Origin: Candidatus Aminicenantota bacterium | Lineage (GTDB): Bacteria > Acidobacteriota > Aminicenantia > Aminicenantales > Aminicenantaceae | Assembly: GCA_004378665.1 (NCBI GenBank) | Contig: SOIA01000107.1 | Location: 1 to 20,241 of the forward strand | DNA length: 20,241 nucleotides | Reading direction: 5' to 3' | Shown: positions 13,087 through 20,241 of the stretch, piece after piece | Position numbering within the stretch: position 1 is the first letter of the stretch | How the letters are laid out: the number at the start of each line of letters is the position of its first letter | Program-made: the position numbers and the translations under genes | The notes under the pieces: model-generated | Database searches by the model: none | Told to the model about the DNA's origin: nothing | What the model saw: the letters and a program-made list of their open reading frames with translations, nothing else

Positions 13087-14768
13087 GCACTCTTGTCGAG
13101 GTTATGGCTGATCATTTCTCGTGCATTCTTGAGAGTTGTCTCCGTGATCCGGGTTCCAGATAAGAGCCGGGCGATTTCTGTCACTCTCTCCTCAAAGGAG
13201 AGCTTTTTAACAGATGTGAACGTGCGTTCCTTATCGATCTTCTTGTCTATTTTGTAGTGATGAGTGGCGAAGGAGGCGATTTGAGGAAGGTGTGTGATGC
13301 AGATGACCTGATGTGTCCGGGACAATTGCCTGAGTTTCTGCGCGACAAATTCAGCTGTTTTTCCCCCGATGCCGGAATCGATCTCGTCGAAGATCATGGT
13401 CTTGAATGTATCGGTCTCTTCGCCGATGGTTTTGAGGGCGAGCATGACTCTGGAAAGCTCTCCTCCGGAAGCAACCTTTCTCAGGGGCCGCAGATCCTCT
13501 CCGGGATTAGGGCTTATCAGGAATTCCACTTCTTCTGTTCCGCTCTCTTTCACGCTCTCGATGGATTCCGGCTTGAGCGGAATGGTATCGATCTTTATTT
13601 TGAACCTGGCTTTTTTCATCCCCAGGAGGCTGATTTCTTTTTCCACGTCTTTCTCGAGTTTATCGGCATTCTTTTTTCTCAGGTCAGAAAGTTTTTCTGC
13701 ATGGGATTTGTATTCGTTGAATATCTTTTGTATTTCTTTATCCAGGTCTTCCAGTTTCTCCTGGCTCGTGCTGAGTTCTTCGTACTCCTGCTTCACTCTT
13801 CCAAGATGAGAGAGGATCTCTTCGATATTGCGTCCGTATTTTCTTTTGAGCTTCTCGATCTGGCTTAACCGTTCTTCAAGTTCTTCCAGTCTTTCAGGTG
13901 CTGCGTCCTGTTTCTGTTGGAACTTGAACAGGAAATCGGAAAACTCCTGGATGGTGATCGAAAACTGATTGATGGCGTCTTCTGTCTCTTTGAATGTTTT
14001 GTCGAAGTCCACGAGGTTGTGGACAGTATTCTGGAGTTGTGCGAGAAGTGAAGAGATGGAATTCTCCTGGCTGTAGGAGATGCTGAGAGCGCTTTCCACG
14101 AGCGAGCCGATCTTTTCTGCGTTTTTGAGGATATTCCGGGTGTTTCGGAGATCTTCCTCCTCTCCTGGTTTGAGCTGGGCTCCTTCGATCTCTTTGATCT
14201 GGAATTCCAAGAAATCGAGACGTTGTTCTCTTTCTTTTTCCTTCTCTTCGAGTTCTGTTTTTTCTTTGAAGATTTTTTTCAGCTCTCGAGCCAGCCGGGA
14301 AACATCTTTTTTCAGAGCAGAGGCCCCGGCAAAATCATCGAGATAATTGAGCTGATATTCGAGGTTGAGGAGGAAGACATGGTCGTTCTGGCCGTAAATG
14401 TCGACAATCTTGACTCCCAATTCTTTAAGCTTTCTGTTGGGAACATGAATGCCGTTGATGTAGGCTTTTCCCGTTCCTTTTGCAGGAACCTTCCTTTGCA
14501 AGAACATTTCTTCTTCTTTTTCTGGAAAGTAGTCTTTGAAATTTGCTATTGCCTGATGAAACGGGAAAATGACTTCAACCGATGTCTCTTTTTTCCCCGT
14601 ACGGATCATATCCGGAGAGCTTTTCTCTCCGAGGACGAGTCTGATTCCGTCGATGATGATGGATTTTCCGGATCCCGTCTCACCGGTGAGTATGGTGAAT
14701 CCGTCTTGCAGCGGGAGTTCGATCTCTTCAATCGTGGCTAAATTTTTTATATGGAGAGATCTGATCAT
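13080..14768 (-). CDS. recN: DNA repair protein RecN
   Basis: A 562-residue SMC-like ATPase acting early in double-strand break repair. Walker A is GETGSGKS at 29-36. A long coiled coil runs from about 150 to 375, interrupted by a short hinge-like part. The ABC signature ASGGELSR lies at about 433-440, and Walker B MIFDEIDSGIGG begins at about 458. The following C-I-T-H-L-P-Q-I-A carries the H-loop, and all this matches the family in order and length (E. coli RecN is about 553 residues). The ATG at 14768 overlaps the stop of the protease gene as ATGA. It lies in an operon rather than alone, and I see no LexA box upstream, so SOS control is not evident. Confidence 0.96.
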   Translation of the reverse strand: MIRSLHIKNLATIEEIELPLQDGFTILTGETGSGKSIIIDGIRLVLGEKSSPDMIRTGKKETSVEVIFPFHQAIANFKDYFPEKEEEMFLQRKVPAKGTGKAYINGIHVPNRKLKELGVKIVDIYGQNDHVFLLNLEYQLNYLDDFAGASALKKDVSRLARELKKIFKEKTELEEKEKEREQRLDFLEFQIKEIEGAQLKPGEEEDLRNTRNILKNAEKIGSLVESALSISYSQENSISSLLAQLQNTVHNLVDFDKTFKETEDAINQFSITIQEFSDFLFKFQQKQDAAPERLEELEERLSQIEKLKRKYGRNIEEILSHLGRVKQEYEELSTSQEKLEDLDKEIQKIFNEYKSHAEKLSDLRKKNADKLEKDVEKEISLLGMKKARFKIKIDTIPLKPESIESVKESGTEEVEFLISPNPGEDLRPLRKVASGGELSRVMLALKTIGEETDTFKTMIFDEIDSGIGGKTAEFVAQKLRQLSRTHQVICITHLPQIASFATHHYKIDKKIDKERTFTSVKKLSFEERVTEIARLLSGTRITETTLKNAREMISHNLDKSAC

Positions 14769-16138
14769 TTGTGTGGGTTCAACGCAGAGATTATAATCGG
14801 CACAAGGGCCCGTTCCATGTTGATCCGGCCGTATCCGATGAAATCATCCCTTCCAGCATAATTTGTGGAGTTCACATCGTCGGCCGTGTAACGGATGACA
14901 TCCATGATATCTTCGGCGGAAAGCTCGGGTTTTATACTCCTGATGAGAGCCGCAAGGCCCGCAACATGTGGAGTTGATAGTGAAGTCCCCGATGCCCAGG
15001 TATACGGAAGGAATGGTGGAGTCGTGAGAGAAGTGGGATAGAGACTGAGCACCCAATCTCCCGGGGCGGCGACATCGATTTCAGAACCATAGTTGGATTC
15101 CCATGGTAAAGGGTCAGTAGCGGTATTCAGAAAAGTGACTCTTTCATCGCTTGAATTTGTGGCGGCCACAGCCATGCACTCTGGGTACGCTGCAGGGTAA
15201 TATGTCGCAACTCCGTCGTTTCCGGCTGCTGCCACCACTACGACACCGTTATTATAGGCGGCTCGTATCGCGTCTTGTTCAGATTGGGATACTCCTGGTC
15301 CCCCCAGGCTGAGGTTTATGACATCAGCGCCGTTTAGAATGGCCCAGTTGATCCCGTCGATTTCTGTAGACACATCGGACCAGCCGGTGTTATCAACGAT
15401 TTTTATAGGTAAAATTTTGCAGTTCCAGGCGACTCCGGCGATGCCTTCTCCGTTATTGGTCTCCGCTGCCGCGATTCCGGCGACGATCGTTCCATGTCCA
15501 TGGTCATCGGTGGGATCAGGATCATCGTTGATAAAGTCGTATCCGTTCGAAAAAAGCTTATCATCAAGGTCAGGATGGTTGAAGTCCGCGCCGGTATCGA
15601 GAATGGCAATGATGACGGAGTCGCTTCCCCATGTCTCTTCCCAGCCTTCTCTGGCCTTGATATCTGCTCTGTTTGTTCCAGATTGAGGGCTGGAAGGAGG
15701 CCCGAATACTCCTCCTGGATTGTAGAGAGCATATTGGTCGACGAAATACTGATCATTTGGAGTCACTTGAGCGATCCGCCTGAAATAATTCGGCTCAGCA
15801 TACTCCACATCGGGATTTTGTTCGAGAAGATAGAGCATCTCCTCCACTGAGACGTCTTCAGGGATCTGGAGATGATAGACGTCTATTCCTGATATTCTTT
15901 TCAGCGTTGTGGATTGATACGAAGCGATTGCGGCTTCTCTCATCTCTTCTGTGACAGAGGGTTTAAACTTGACGAGGACCTGGTCTGAGACATACTGCAT
16001 TCCTCTGGAGCTGTATGTATTGGCTACGTTTACAAGTATGAAATTTTTTTGATTGAAAGAAGAATCTCGGCTCGACTGGCACGAAAAAAGAAAGAAAGGA
16101 ACAAGAACGACTGCAAAGATGAATTTCTTTCCTTTCAT
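14765..16138 (-). CDS. S8 family (subtilisin-like) serine protease, lipoprotein
   Basis: The start is ATG 16138, chosen because GGAGG (16144-16148) lies five bases upstream; an in-frame ATG at 16150 would add four residues. The 457-residue protein begins with a basic stretch and a hydrophobic segment ending in the lipobox L-F-S-C (Cys20), so it is exported and lipid-anchored. An I9-like propeptide follows (about 50-122, with D-V-E-Y-A-E-P-N-Y). The peptidase S8 domain has the catalytic Asp in AILDTGADFNHPDL (Asp181), His in HGHGTIVAG (His215), the oxyanion Asn in AAAGNDG (Asn307) and Ser in SGTSLSTPHVAG (Ser386). All are intact, so it should be active. No C-terminal sorting or repeat domain is present. 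It sits four bases upstream of recN's frame by ATGA overlap and just after the barrel gene; the substrate is unknown. Confidence 0.93.
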   Translation of the reverse strand: MKGKKFIFAVVLVPFFLFSCQSSRDSSFNQKNFILVNVANTYSSRGMQYVSDQVLVKFKPSVTEEMREAAIASYQSTTLKRISGIDVYHLQIPEDVSVEEMLYLLEQNPDVEYAEPNYFRRIAQVTPNDQYFVDQYALYNPGGVFGPPSSPQSGTNRADIKAREGWEETWGSDSVIIAILDTGADFNHPDLDDKLFSNGYDFINDDPDPTDDHGHGTIVAGIAAAETNNGEGIAGVAWNCKILPIKIVDNTGWSDVSTEIDGINWAILNGADVINLSLGGPGVSQSEQDAIRAAYNNGVVVVAAAGNDGVATYYPAAYPECMAVAATNSSDERVTFLNTATDPLPWESNYGSEIDVAAPGDWVLSLYPTSLTTPPFLPYTWASGTSLSTPHVAGLAALIRSIKPELSAEDIMDVIRYTADDVNSTNYAGRDDFIGYGRINMERALVPIIISALNPHK

Positions 16139-16143
16139 GATCG

Positions 16144-16148
16144 CCTCC
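16144..16148 (-). promoter_or_regulatory. Strong ribosome binding site deciding the protease start
   Basis: GGAGG on the minus strand lies five bases before the ATG at 16138. It overlaps the competing upstream ATG at 16150, which has no site of its own. Confidence 0.7.
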
Positions 16149-16154
16149 ATAAGA

Positions 16155-16952
16155 TTAATCTAGTGAATAAATCGCTTTGACCAGTATGCCAAAATCCGTT
16201 CCTTCCTTATAAGGCATAAAGCTTGCTTCTGATTTGAAGCTGATGGATTCAGTGAGTTTGAAGGTGAAACCGAGTGAAATACAGAATGAACTCTCTCCGG
16301 ATATTTTTTTCTCTTCTCTTCCAGTGAGATCCTGGATGATTTCGTCCATGTTGAATTTTCCCCAGAGTTTGTTGAAATTCAGGTTGATGTATGGGAAGAA
16401 AGTTTCATATCCTGTATAGGTGAAAATCAGCCCCACAGGCGCTCTCATCCATGTCGGCCTTCCTTCAACAGTCCCCTCCACCGTAAGGTCCGGGACTTCC
16501 CATTCTTTTTTAATGCCGTAGCAATAATAGAACTGGCCGAAGGCGTCCACTCTTAAGCTTTCTGAATGGATGAGTTTTTTTCTGACTTCCGCCCCAAGAA
16601 TAAATCCTTTGATATAGTCCTCAGGCAATTGCACAGATACGGGAAGCTCCCTGAACACAAGGGCCTCATAGCTGGAAGAGGAAAAGCCAAGAACTGCTCT
16701 CACGTAGATCCCTCTCTGGAGCTCCACTTCTGCATCCAGAGTGAGGAAAAGGGATTTGAGCTTCGATGTGTATTCATCATCATCCCAGCCTATGGTTCGT
16801 GAGAAATATTCGAATCCAAGGCCGGGACTGATGGATACAGCGTTAAACAGTTTTTGTTCCTGTTCTTGCGGTTCCGGTTCTTGCGCTGAGGAGAAACAAG
16901 TGAGAGTCAACACCAATAAAGCGGATAACAGGAAAATTTCAACTTTTTTCAT
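16155..16952 (-). CDS. Secreted outer-membrane-like beta-barrel protein
   Basis: A 265-residue protein from ATG 16952, preceded by GGGAG at six bases; a GTG at 16967 would add five residues but has no site. The N-terminus M-K-K-V-E-I-F-L-L-S-A-L-L-V-L-T-L plus a cut near F-S-S-A-Q is a classical signal peptide. A short Pro/Glu/Gln-rich linker follows, then alternating hydrophobic strands with many aromatic residues, such as GIYVRAVLGFSSSSYEALV and SFCISLGFTFKLTESISFK. The final strand ends I-L-V-K-A-I-Y-S-L-D. This suits an outer membrane barrel of about 8-10 strands, with no closer family that I can name. It overlaps the end of bamD by 14 bases and is followed by the lipoprotein protease gene after about 16 bases. 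A structural or porin-like role is inference. Confidence 0.75.
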   Translation of the reverse strand: MKKVEIFLLSALLVLTLTCFSSAQEPEPQEQEQKLFNAVSISPGLGFEYFSRTIGWDDDEYTSKLKSLFLTLDAEVELQRGIYVRAVLGFSSSSYEALVFRELPVSVQLPEDYIKGFILGAEVRKKLIHSESLRVDAFGQFYYCYGIKKEWEVPDLTVEGTVEGRPTWMRAPVGLIFTYTGYETFFPYINLNFNKLWGKFNMDEIIQDLTGREEKKISGESSFCISLGFTFKLTESISFKSEASFMPYKEGTDFGILVKAIYSLD

Positions 16953-17814
16953 GGAAAGCTCCCGCACTTTTACGATTCCCGTTCTTTTTTATGGGGGCCT
17001 TTTTTTCGGCTTCTTTGATCTTCTTTTCAATTTCCTCAAGTTTCTTCCGGGCTTTTTTGGCGAATTTGCTTTGGGGATAGTCAGAGATTAACTTTGTGAA
17101 AAAGGAGGAACTCTGAGGATAATTTTTTCCACCGTAAAAAGAAGCCCCCAGATAATAGTACACCTGCTCCAATCCTGAATAATTGGGATATGCCGTCAGG
17201 ATTTCCCTCAACCGGATGATGGCGGCTCTGTAACTTCCGACTTTGTAATAGTGAAGCCCGATTTGAAAAGCGTGTGATGCCAGTTTGTCTTCGCAGTCTA
17301 AGATTTTTTCCTGGGCCTCCTTTGCTTCATCACTCGTCGGGTAATTCGTCAGCATCTTCTTGAACTCTTCAAGGGCCTGATGGGTTTTTGTCTGGTCTCT
17401 TCCCGGACTGTAGATTTTTTTATAGAACGTCATTGCGATTTGGTATTGGGCATAGGGTGCAGAAGGGCTAAAAGGAAAAAGGTTAATGAACTCCCTGTAT
17501 TCGGAGGCTGCAAGTATCATATTTGCTATGTCGCTCTTCCGGAAATAAGAATCCGCAATAGCCAGTTTAGACTGTTGGGCATAAAAACTCTGTGGGAAAG
17601 AGTCGATCACCTGTCTGAAATAAAGGCGTGCTCTCTCAGGATCTTTTTTTAGGTATTTCTCTCCTTCTCTGAACATGGCTTCAGCCGAGCTGGCCAGCTC
17701 CGGAGATACTTCTGTCTTTTTTCCTCGGCATCCAGAAACCATCACGATACAGAACAGAGAAATCATGAGCGCGTATGTTATTGTTTTCAATGAACTTTTT
17801 CGTATTCCACACAT
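16939..17814 (-). CDS. bamD: Outer membrane assembly lipoprotein BamD-like
   Basis: I place the start at ATG 17814, directly after GGAGAGAGG. The longer frame from 17862 would overlap the epimerase gene and push the signal peptide inside. The 291-residue product has a signal peptide with lipobox V-S-G-C (Cys29), then TPR-like repeats in BamD style: A-R-L-Y-F-R-Q-V-I-D-S-F-P, then Y-R-E-F-I-N-L-F-P, then E-E-F-K-K-M-L-T-N-Y-P, then R-L-R-E-I-L-T-A-Y-P, then F-T-K-L-I-S-D-Y-P. The segment QIAMTFYKKIYSPGRDQTKT is especially BamD-like. A Lys/Glu-rich tail follows. BamD is the periplasmic lipoprotein of the BAM complex that inserts barrel proteins. The immediate downstream gene encodes a barrel protein. 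A YbgF/CpoB-like TPR lipoprotein is a less likely alternative. Confidence 0.88.
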   Translation of the reverse strand: MCGIRKSSLKTITYALMISLFCIVMVSGCRGKKTEVSPELASSAEAMFREGEKYLKKDPERARLYFRQVIDSFPQSFYAQQSKLAIADSYFRKSDIANMILAASEYREFINLFPFSPSAPYAQYQIAMTFYKKIYSPGRDQTKTHQALEEFKKMLTNYPTSDEAKEAQEKILDCEDKLASHAFQIGLHYYKVGSYRAAIIRLREILTAYPNYSGLEQVYYYLGASFYGGKNYPQSSSFFTKLISDYPQSKFAKKARKKLEEIEKKIKEAEKKAPIKKNGNRKSAGAFHEKS

Positions 17815-17828
17815 TTCCTCTCTCCGCT

Positions 17829-18773
17829 TTAAGGATAATACAGATTTTGAATCCAAGTCCACTCTTCTTTAAGCCCATCCTGGAGATGAATCCGGGGTGA
17901 ATAATCAAGATCTCTCTGGGCCTTATCAATACGGGCAAAGGTATGGAGAACGTCTCCTCTCTGTTTGTCCTGATGCCTCACCTTTATCTTTTTTCCGCAG
18001 ATCTCTTCGAGAATCGGGAAGATGTCTTTCAATTTATTACGGTTTCCACCTCCGATATTGTAGATCTCTCCTGCGTTACCTTTCTCTAGAGAAGCCATGT
18101 TGGCGTCTATGATGTCGTCGATATAAGTGAAGTCCCGGGTTTGATTCCCGTCACCAAAGATCGAAATCTCTTTATCTTCAGCGATGGATTTGAAGAATTT
18201 ATGAAATGCCATATCCGGACGTTGCCCCGGCCCGTAAACCGTGAAAAACCGGAGGGAGACGGCCGGAGTCCCGTAATTCTTATGATAGAGCAGGCAGAGA
18301 TGCTCGCCGGCGAGTTTGGTCACTCCATAAGGGGAGAAAGGGAAAAGAGGGCTCGTTTCTGACATCGGAAGCTCCGGGGAGAATCCGTAAACAGATGAAG
18401 AGGAGGCATAGATGAATTTTTTTATGCGGGAATCTCGGGAAGCCTCCAGTAATTTTTGCGTGGCTTCGATGTTGTTCCTGGAATACACGGAAAATCCCTT
18501 CCCCCAGCTCGCCCTCACACCTGCTTGAGCGGCATGATGGAATACGCAATCCATGTTTTTTAACGTGTTCTTCAACTCCAGTTCATTTATATCCTTTTCC
18601 ACGAATTTAAAATTCTTTTCTTTTTTCAGGGGCTCTAAATTTTTTTCCTTTATCCACCTTGGGTAATAATCAGTGAACGAATCAACGCCCACGACATCAT
18701 ATCCGGTTTTGAGGAGCCTTTGACACAGGCGAGAGCCGATAAATCCTGCTGCTCCAGTAACGAGACAATTCAT
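17829..18773 (-). CDS. NAD-dependent sugar-nucleotide epimerase (UDP-glucose/UDP-glucuronate 4-epimerase-like)
   Basis: A 314-residue extended short-chain dehydrogenase. The NAD-binding motif GAAGFIGS is at 7-14, and Asp31 at the end of the second strand favours NAD over NADP. HHAAQAGVRASW (79-90) resembles UDP-glucuronate 4-epimerases. The catalytic Tyr-Lys pair is Y149-x-x-x-K153 in SPYGVTKLAGE, with SSSSVYG before it. GPGQRPDMAFHKF and the segment with G-D-G-N-Q-T-R-D-F-T-Y-I-D-D-I bind the nucleotide sugar. It probably makes precursors for surface polysaccharide, but the substrate (UDP-Glc, UDP-GlcNAc or UDP-GlcA) cannot be settled; no glycosyltransferases lie nearby. The ATG at 18773 overlaps the rpe stop as ATGA. 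bamD follows after 14 bases. Confidence 0.9.
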   Translation of the reverse strand: MNCLVTGAAGFIGSRLCQRLLKTGYDVVGVDSFTDYYPRWIKEKNLEPLKKEKNFKFVEKDINELELKNTLKNMDCVFHHAAQAGVRASWGKGFSVYSRNNIEATQKLLEASRDSRIKKFIYASSSSVYGFSPELPMSETSPLFPFSPYGVTKLAGEHLCLLYHKNYGTPAVSLRFFTVYGPGQRPDMAFHKFFKSIAEDKEISIFGDGNQTRDFTYIDDIIDANMASLEKGNAGEIYNIGGGNRNKLKDIFPILEEICGKKIKVRHQDKQRGDVLHTFARIDKAQRDLDYSPRIHLQDGLKEEWTWIQNLYYP

Positions 18774-19438
18774 GGCTGTCCGGTTTTTTCTGCCAGCTTC
18801 TTCATTTTGGTGATGGCCTCCCTCGGATTTTTTTCACCAAAAACTGCAGAACCAACGACCAAAATGTCAGCGCCATCCTTGATGAGCTCTTCCATGTTGG
18901 AAAGCGATACTCCTCCGTCGATCTGAATAGGGATTTCGAGTTTTTGTTCGCGTATCCAGCTTCTGAGTTGAGAAATCTTAGAGTGACAGGATTGGATGAA
19001 TTCCTGTCCTCCCCAACCCGGATTCACTGTCATCAGAAGGACAAAATCCAGTTCTTCGAGAATTTCATTCATTAAAGGGAGGGGAGTGGCTGGATTCAAT
19101 GCCAGCCCCGCTTTTTTGTCGTATTCTTTGATCAGAGTGATGTCTTTATGGAGATGAACAGATGCTTCGACATGAATGGAGATCCAATCGGCTCCGGCTT
19201 TTGCAAAGAGCGGGATGAAGGAACGGGGATTGTCAACCATCAGGTGCACATCAAGGGGTAACGATGTTTTTTTCCTGAGTGAGGCGACCAGTTGAGGTCC
19301 AAACGTGAGGTTGGGGACGAAGTGTCCATCCATCACATCTACGTGGATCAAATCCGCCCCGGATTCTTCGGCAATCTTCACGGCGTCTGAGATCTTTGAA
19401 AAATCCGCTGAAAGAATGGACGGGGCAATTTGAATCAT
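18770..19438 (-). CDS. rpe: Ribulose-phosphate 3-epimerase
   Basis: A 222-residue TIM-barrel enzyme interconverting D-ribulose 5-phosphate and D-xylulose 5-phosphate in the pentose phosphate pathway. The family motifs are present: APSILSADF (5-13), HVDVMDGHFVPNLTFGP (32-48) with His32 and Asp34, DVHLMV with His65, VNPGWGGQEF (138-147) and QIDGGVS with Asp174. These supply the metal ligands and the two catalytic aspartates (Asp34 and Asp174), so the enzyme should be active. The ATG at 19438 shares TAATG with the stop of the PASTA gene. It heads neither a sugar nor a Calvin cycle cluster, so a general pentose phosphate role is likely. Confidence 0.97.
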   Translation of the reverse strand: MIQIAPSILSADFSKISDAVKIAEESGADLIHVDVMDGHFVPNLTFGPQLVASLRKKTSLPLDVHLMVDNPRSFIPLFAKAGADWISIHVEASVHLHKDITLIKEYDKKAGLALNPATPLPLMNEILEELDFVLLMTVNPGWGGQEFIQSCHSKISQLRSWIREQKLEIPIQIDGGVSLSNMEELIKDGADILVVGSAVFGEKNPREAITKMKKLAEKTGQP

Positions 19439-20154
19439 TATTTGCTGACCTCTAAGGTAATCGGATAGTTTTTCTGGATCATGAAGCCTTGTCGGGGATG
19501 CTGTTTGATGATGATTCCGGAGCTGAGTCCGGGATAATACGTGTTGCGTACGTCTTCAACTTTAAAATTCAATTCCTCAAGCCAGAGGATGACATCCTCG
19601 GATATTTTTCCGATCAGGTCAGGCATGAGGTATTTTTCTTCCCATTCTCCTTCGCTGACCAGAAGGCTCACAGGCGTTCCTCTTCCGACCTCCATCAGAG
19701 GAGAAGGATACTGGGCCATGATTCTTCCGGCTGCATACTTGGGATTATGGACATGAGAGATTTTTCCGCGGACAATCCCTGCCTCTCTCAGGATTGGTCC
19801 GATATTCTGAAAATTTTCACCTCTGACCTGAGGGATGAGGACCTTCTCTTTCCCTGCGCTCAATATGACTTTCACGACGCTGTTGATCTTGATTTTGGAT
19901 CCTACAGAAGGTTCATGAAAGATGATCCGGCCGCGCTCATAACGGGTATCGAACTGAATTCCCATTTGAGAAATGGCTAATCGCCTTCTGGATAGCGTGT
20001 TTTTTGCCTCATCGAATGTTTTTCCGATGAGATTCGGGATGGTGACCATCTCCCCTTTAAACACAGTCCGGTAGGTGAAAATGGCGCTGGAGAAAAATAT
20101 GATGAGGAAGATGAGGGAATAGAGCAGGAAGTGAAAAGTTTTTGTCGATATCAT
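19438..20154 (-). CDS. Membrane-anchored protein with three PASTA domains
   Basis: A 238-residue protein with a short cytoplasmic tip, one hydrophobic segment (about 8-30) and three extracytoplasmic PASTA repeats at about 36-100, 104-167 and 175-237. Each begins with the pattern P-x-L/V-x-G (V-T-I-P-N-L-I-G, then I-P-Q-V-R-G, then M-P-D-L-I-G), and the middle and last contain the Q-Y-P or Q-H-P motif. PASTA domains occur in Ser/Thr kinases and penicillin-binding proteins and bind peptidoglycan or related ligands. Here no kinase or transpeptidase is attached, so a wall-sensing or anchoring role is inferred. The ATG at 20154 has no clear Shine-Dalgarno sequence. It precedes rpe; in related genomes I recall fmt and rsmB upstream, which would lie outside this window. 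Confidence 0.88.
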   Translation of the reverse strand: MISTKTFHFLLYSLIFLIIFFSSAIFTYRTVFKGEMVTIPNLIGKTFDEAKNTLSRRRLAISQMGIQFDTRYERGRIIFHEPSVGSKIKINSVVKVILSAGKEKVLIPQVRGENFQNIGPILREAGIVRGKISHVHNPKYAAGRIMAQYPSPLMEVGRGTPVSLLVSEGEWEEKYLMPDLIGKISEDVILWLEELNFKVEDVRNTYYPGLSSGIIIKQHPRQGFMIQKNYPITLEVSK

Positions 20155-20184
20155 GATTCGAATTTAAAAATGAAATAAGAATTA

Positions 20185-20213
20185 TCTATACCATAGATTT
20201 ATAACCAAGTAAA
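20185..20213 (-). promoter_or_regulatory. Candidate promoter of the eight-gene PASTA-to-miaB unit
   Basis: On the minus strand TTTACT (20213-20208), a 17-base spacer and TATAGA (20190-20185) match the sigma70 consensus at four of six in each box. Transcription would begin near 20178, about 25 bases before the PASTA ATG. If it is real, the unit starts here. Confidence 0.45.
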
Positions 20214-20233
20214 CGGTGAAAAAGTTTCCACCG
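20214..20233 (-). terminator. Possible terminator of the gene upstream of the window edge
   Basis: Minus-strand RNA would form CGGUGGAA-ACUU-UUUCACCG, an eight-pair stem with one G-U wobble, followed by UUUACUU. On the plus strand the wobble becomes an A-C mismatch, which favours a minus-strand function. The U-run is short, so the call is weak. Confidence 0.35.
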
Positions 20234-20241
20234 GATCAGGG

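Noticed and set aside
13257..13868. Plus-strand open frame of 203 codons opposite recN
   Set aside because: It lies across the RecN Walker B and coiled-coil coding sequence. Its Phe- and Leu-rich product is what reverse-reading Lys/Glu-rich coiled coil yields.
1..20241. CRISPR array, prophage, toxin-antitoxin or defence island
   Set aside because: No regularly spaced repeats, phage structural genes, integrase, nuclease/antitoxin pairs or tRNA-linked attachment sites were seen.

Overview
The window looks like a chromosomal segment of a Gram-negative bacterium with moderate GC content. It has a BamD-type lipoprotein, an outer-membrane-like barrel, lipoprotein signal peptides and a K+-dependent membrane pyrophosphatase. 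Tandem DUF507 genes, a free-standing PASTA protein before rpe, and a GGGGTCA-type inverted-repeat element are reminiscent of Acidobacteriota and relatives such as Aminicenantes. That placement is inference from gene content, not a database result. Nearly everything is on the minus strand, so each cluster reads from high to low coordinates.

Region by region, from low to high coordinates. (a) 1-896: two tandem DUF507 genes followed by a 5' part of a YbgC-type acyl-CoA thioesterase that runs off the window edge. (b) 1006-6781: the translation and transcription cluster nusA-infB-ylxP-rbfA-nrnA-truB, driven by a near-consensus promoter at 6753-6781 and probably ended by a hairpin plus U-run at 1006-1045. 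The usual partners rimP, ylxR and ylxQ are absent here. (c) 6788-6936: a MITE/REPIN-like element of about 150 bp with 17/18 matching terminal inverted repeats, wedged between the nusA promoter and the stop codon of hppA. (d) 6936-8927: hppA, an ion-pumping pyrophosphatase whose motifs suggest a K+-dependent, probably Na+-pumping type.

(e) 9009-10564: the only plus-strand operon, a MinD/ParA-like ATPase followed by a protein fusing a degenerate J-like domain to a RodZ-like HTH. Its function is unknown. (f) 10598-10948: a PilZ c-di-GMP receptor-like protein with a nearly perfect promoter, then about 430 bp of AT-rich DNA without a recognised gene. (g) 11375-11749: an unrecognised 124-residue protein whose end overlaps the end of miaB. 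(h) 11746-20154: a tightly packed minus-strand unit of eight genes, PASTA protein-rpe-sugar nucleotide epimerase-bamD-barrel protein-subtilisin-like lipoprotein-recN-miaB, with overlaps or very short gaps throughout.

Most of the window is housekeeping. The parts most worth a second look are the MinD plus J/RodZ-HTH pair, the inverted-repeat element, the lipoprotein protease and barrel pair inserted between bamD and recN, and the orphan gene beside miaB. I see no defence island, CRISPR array, prophage, tRNA or rRNA. I found no strong evidence for a wholly new system.
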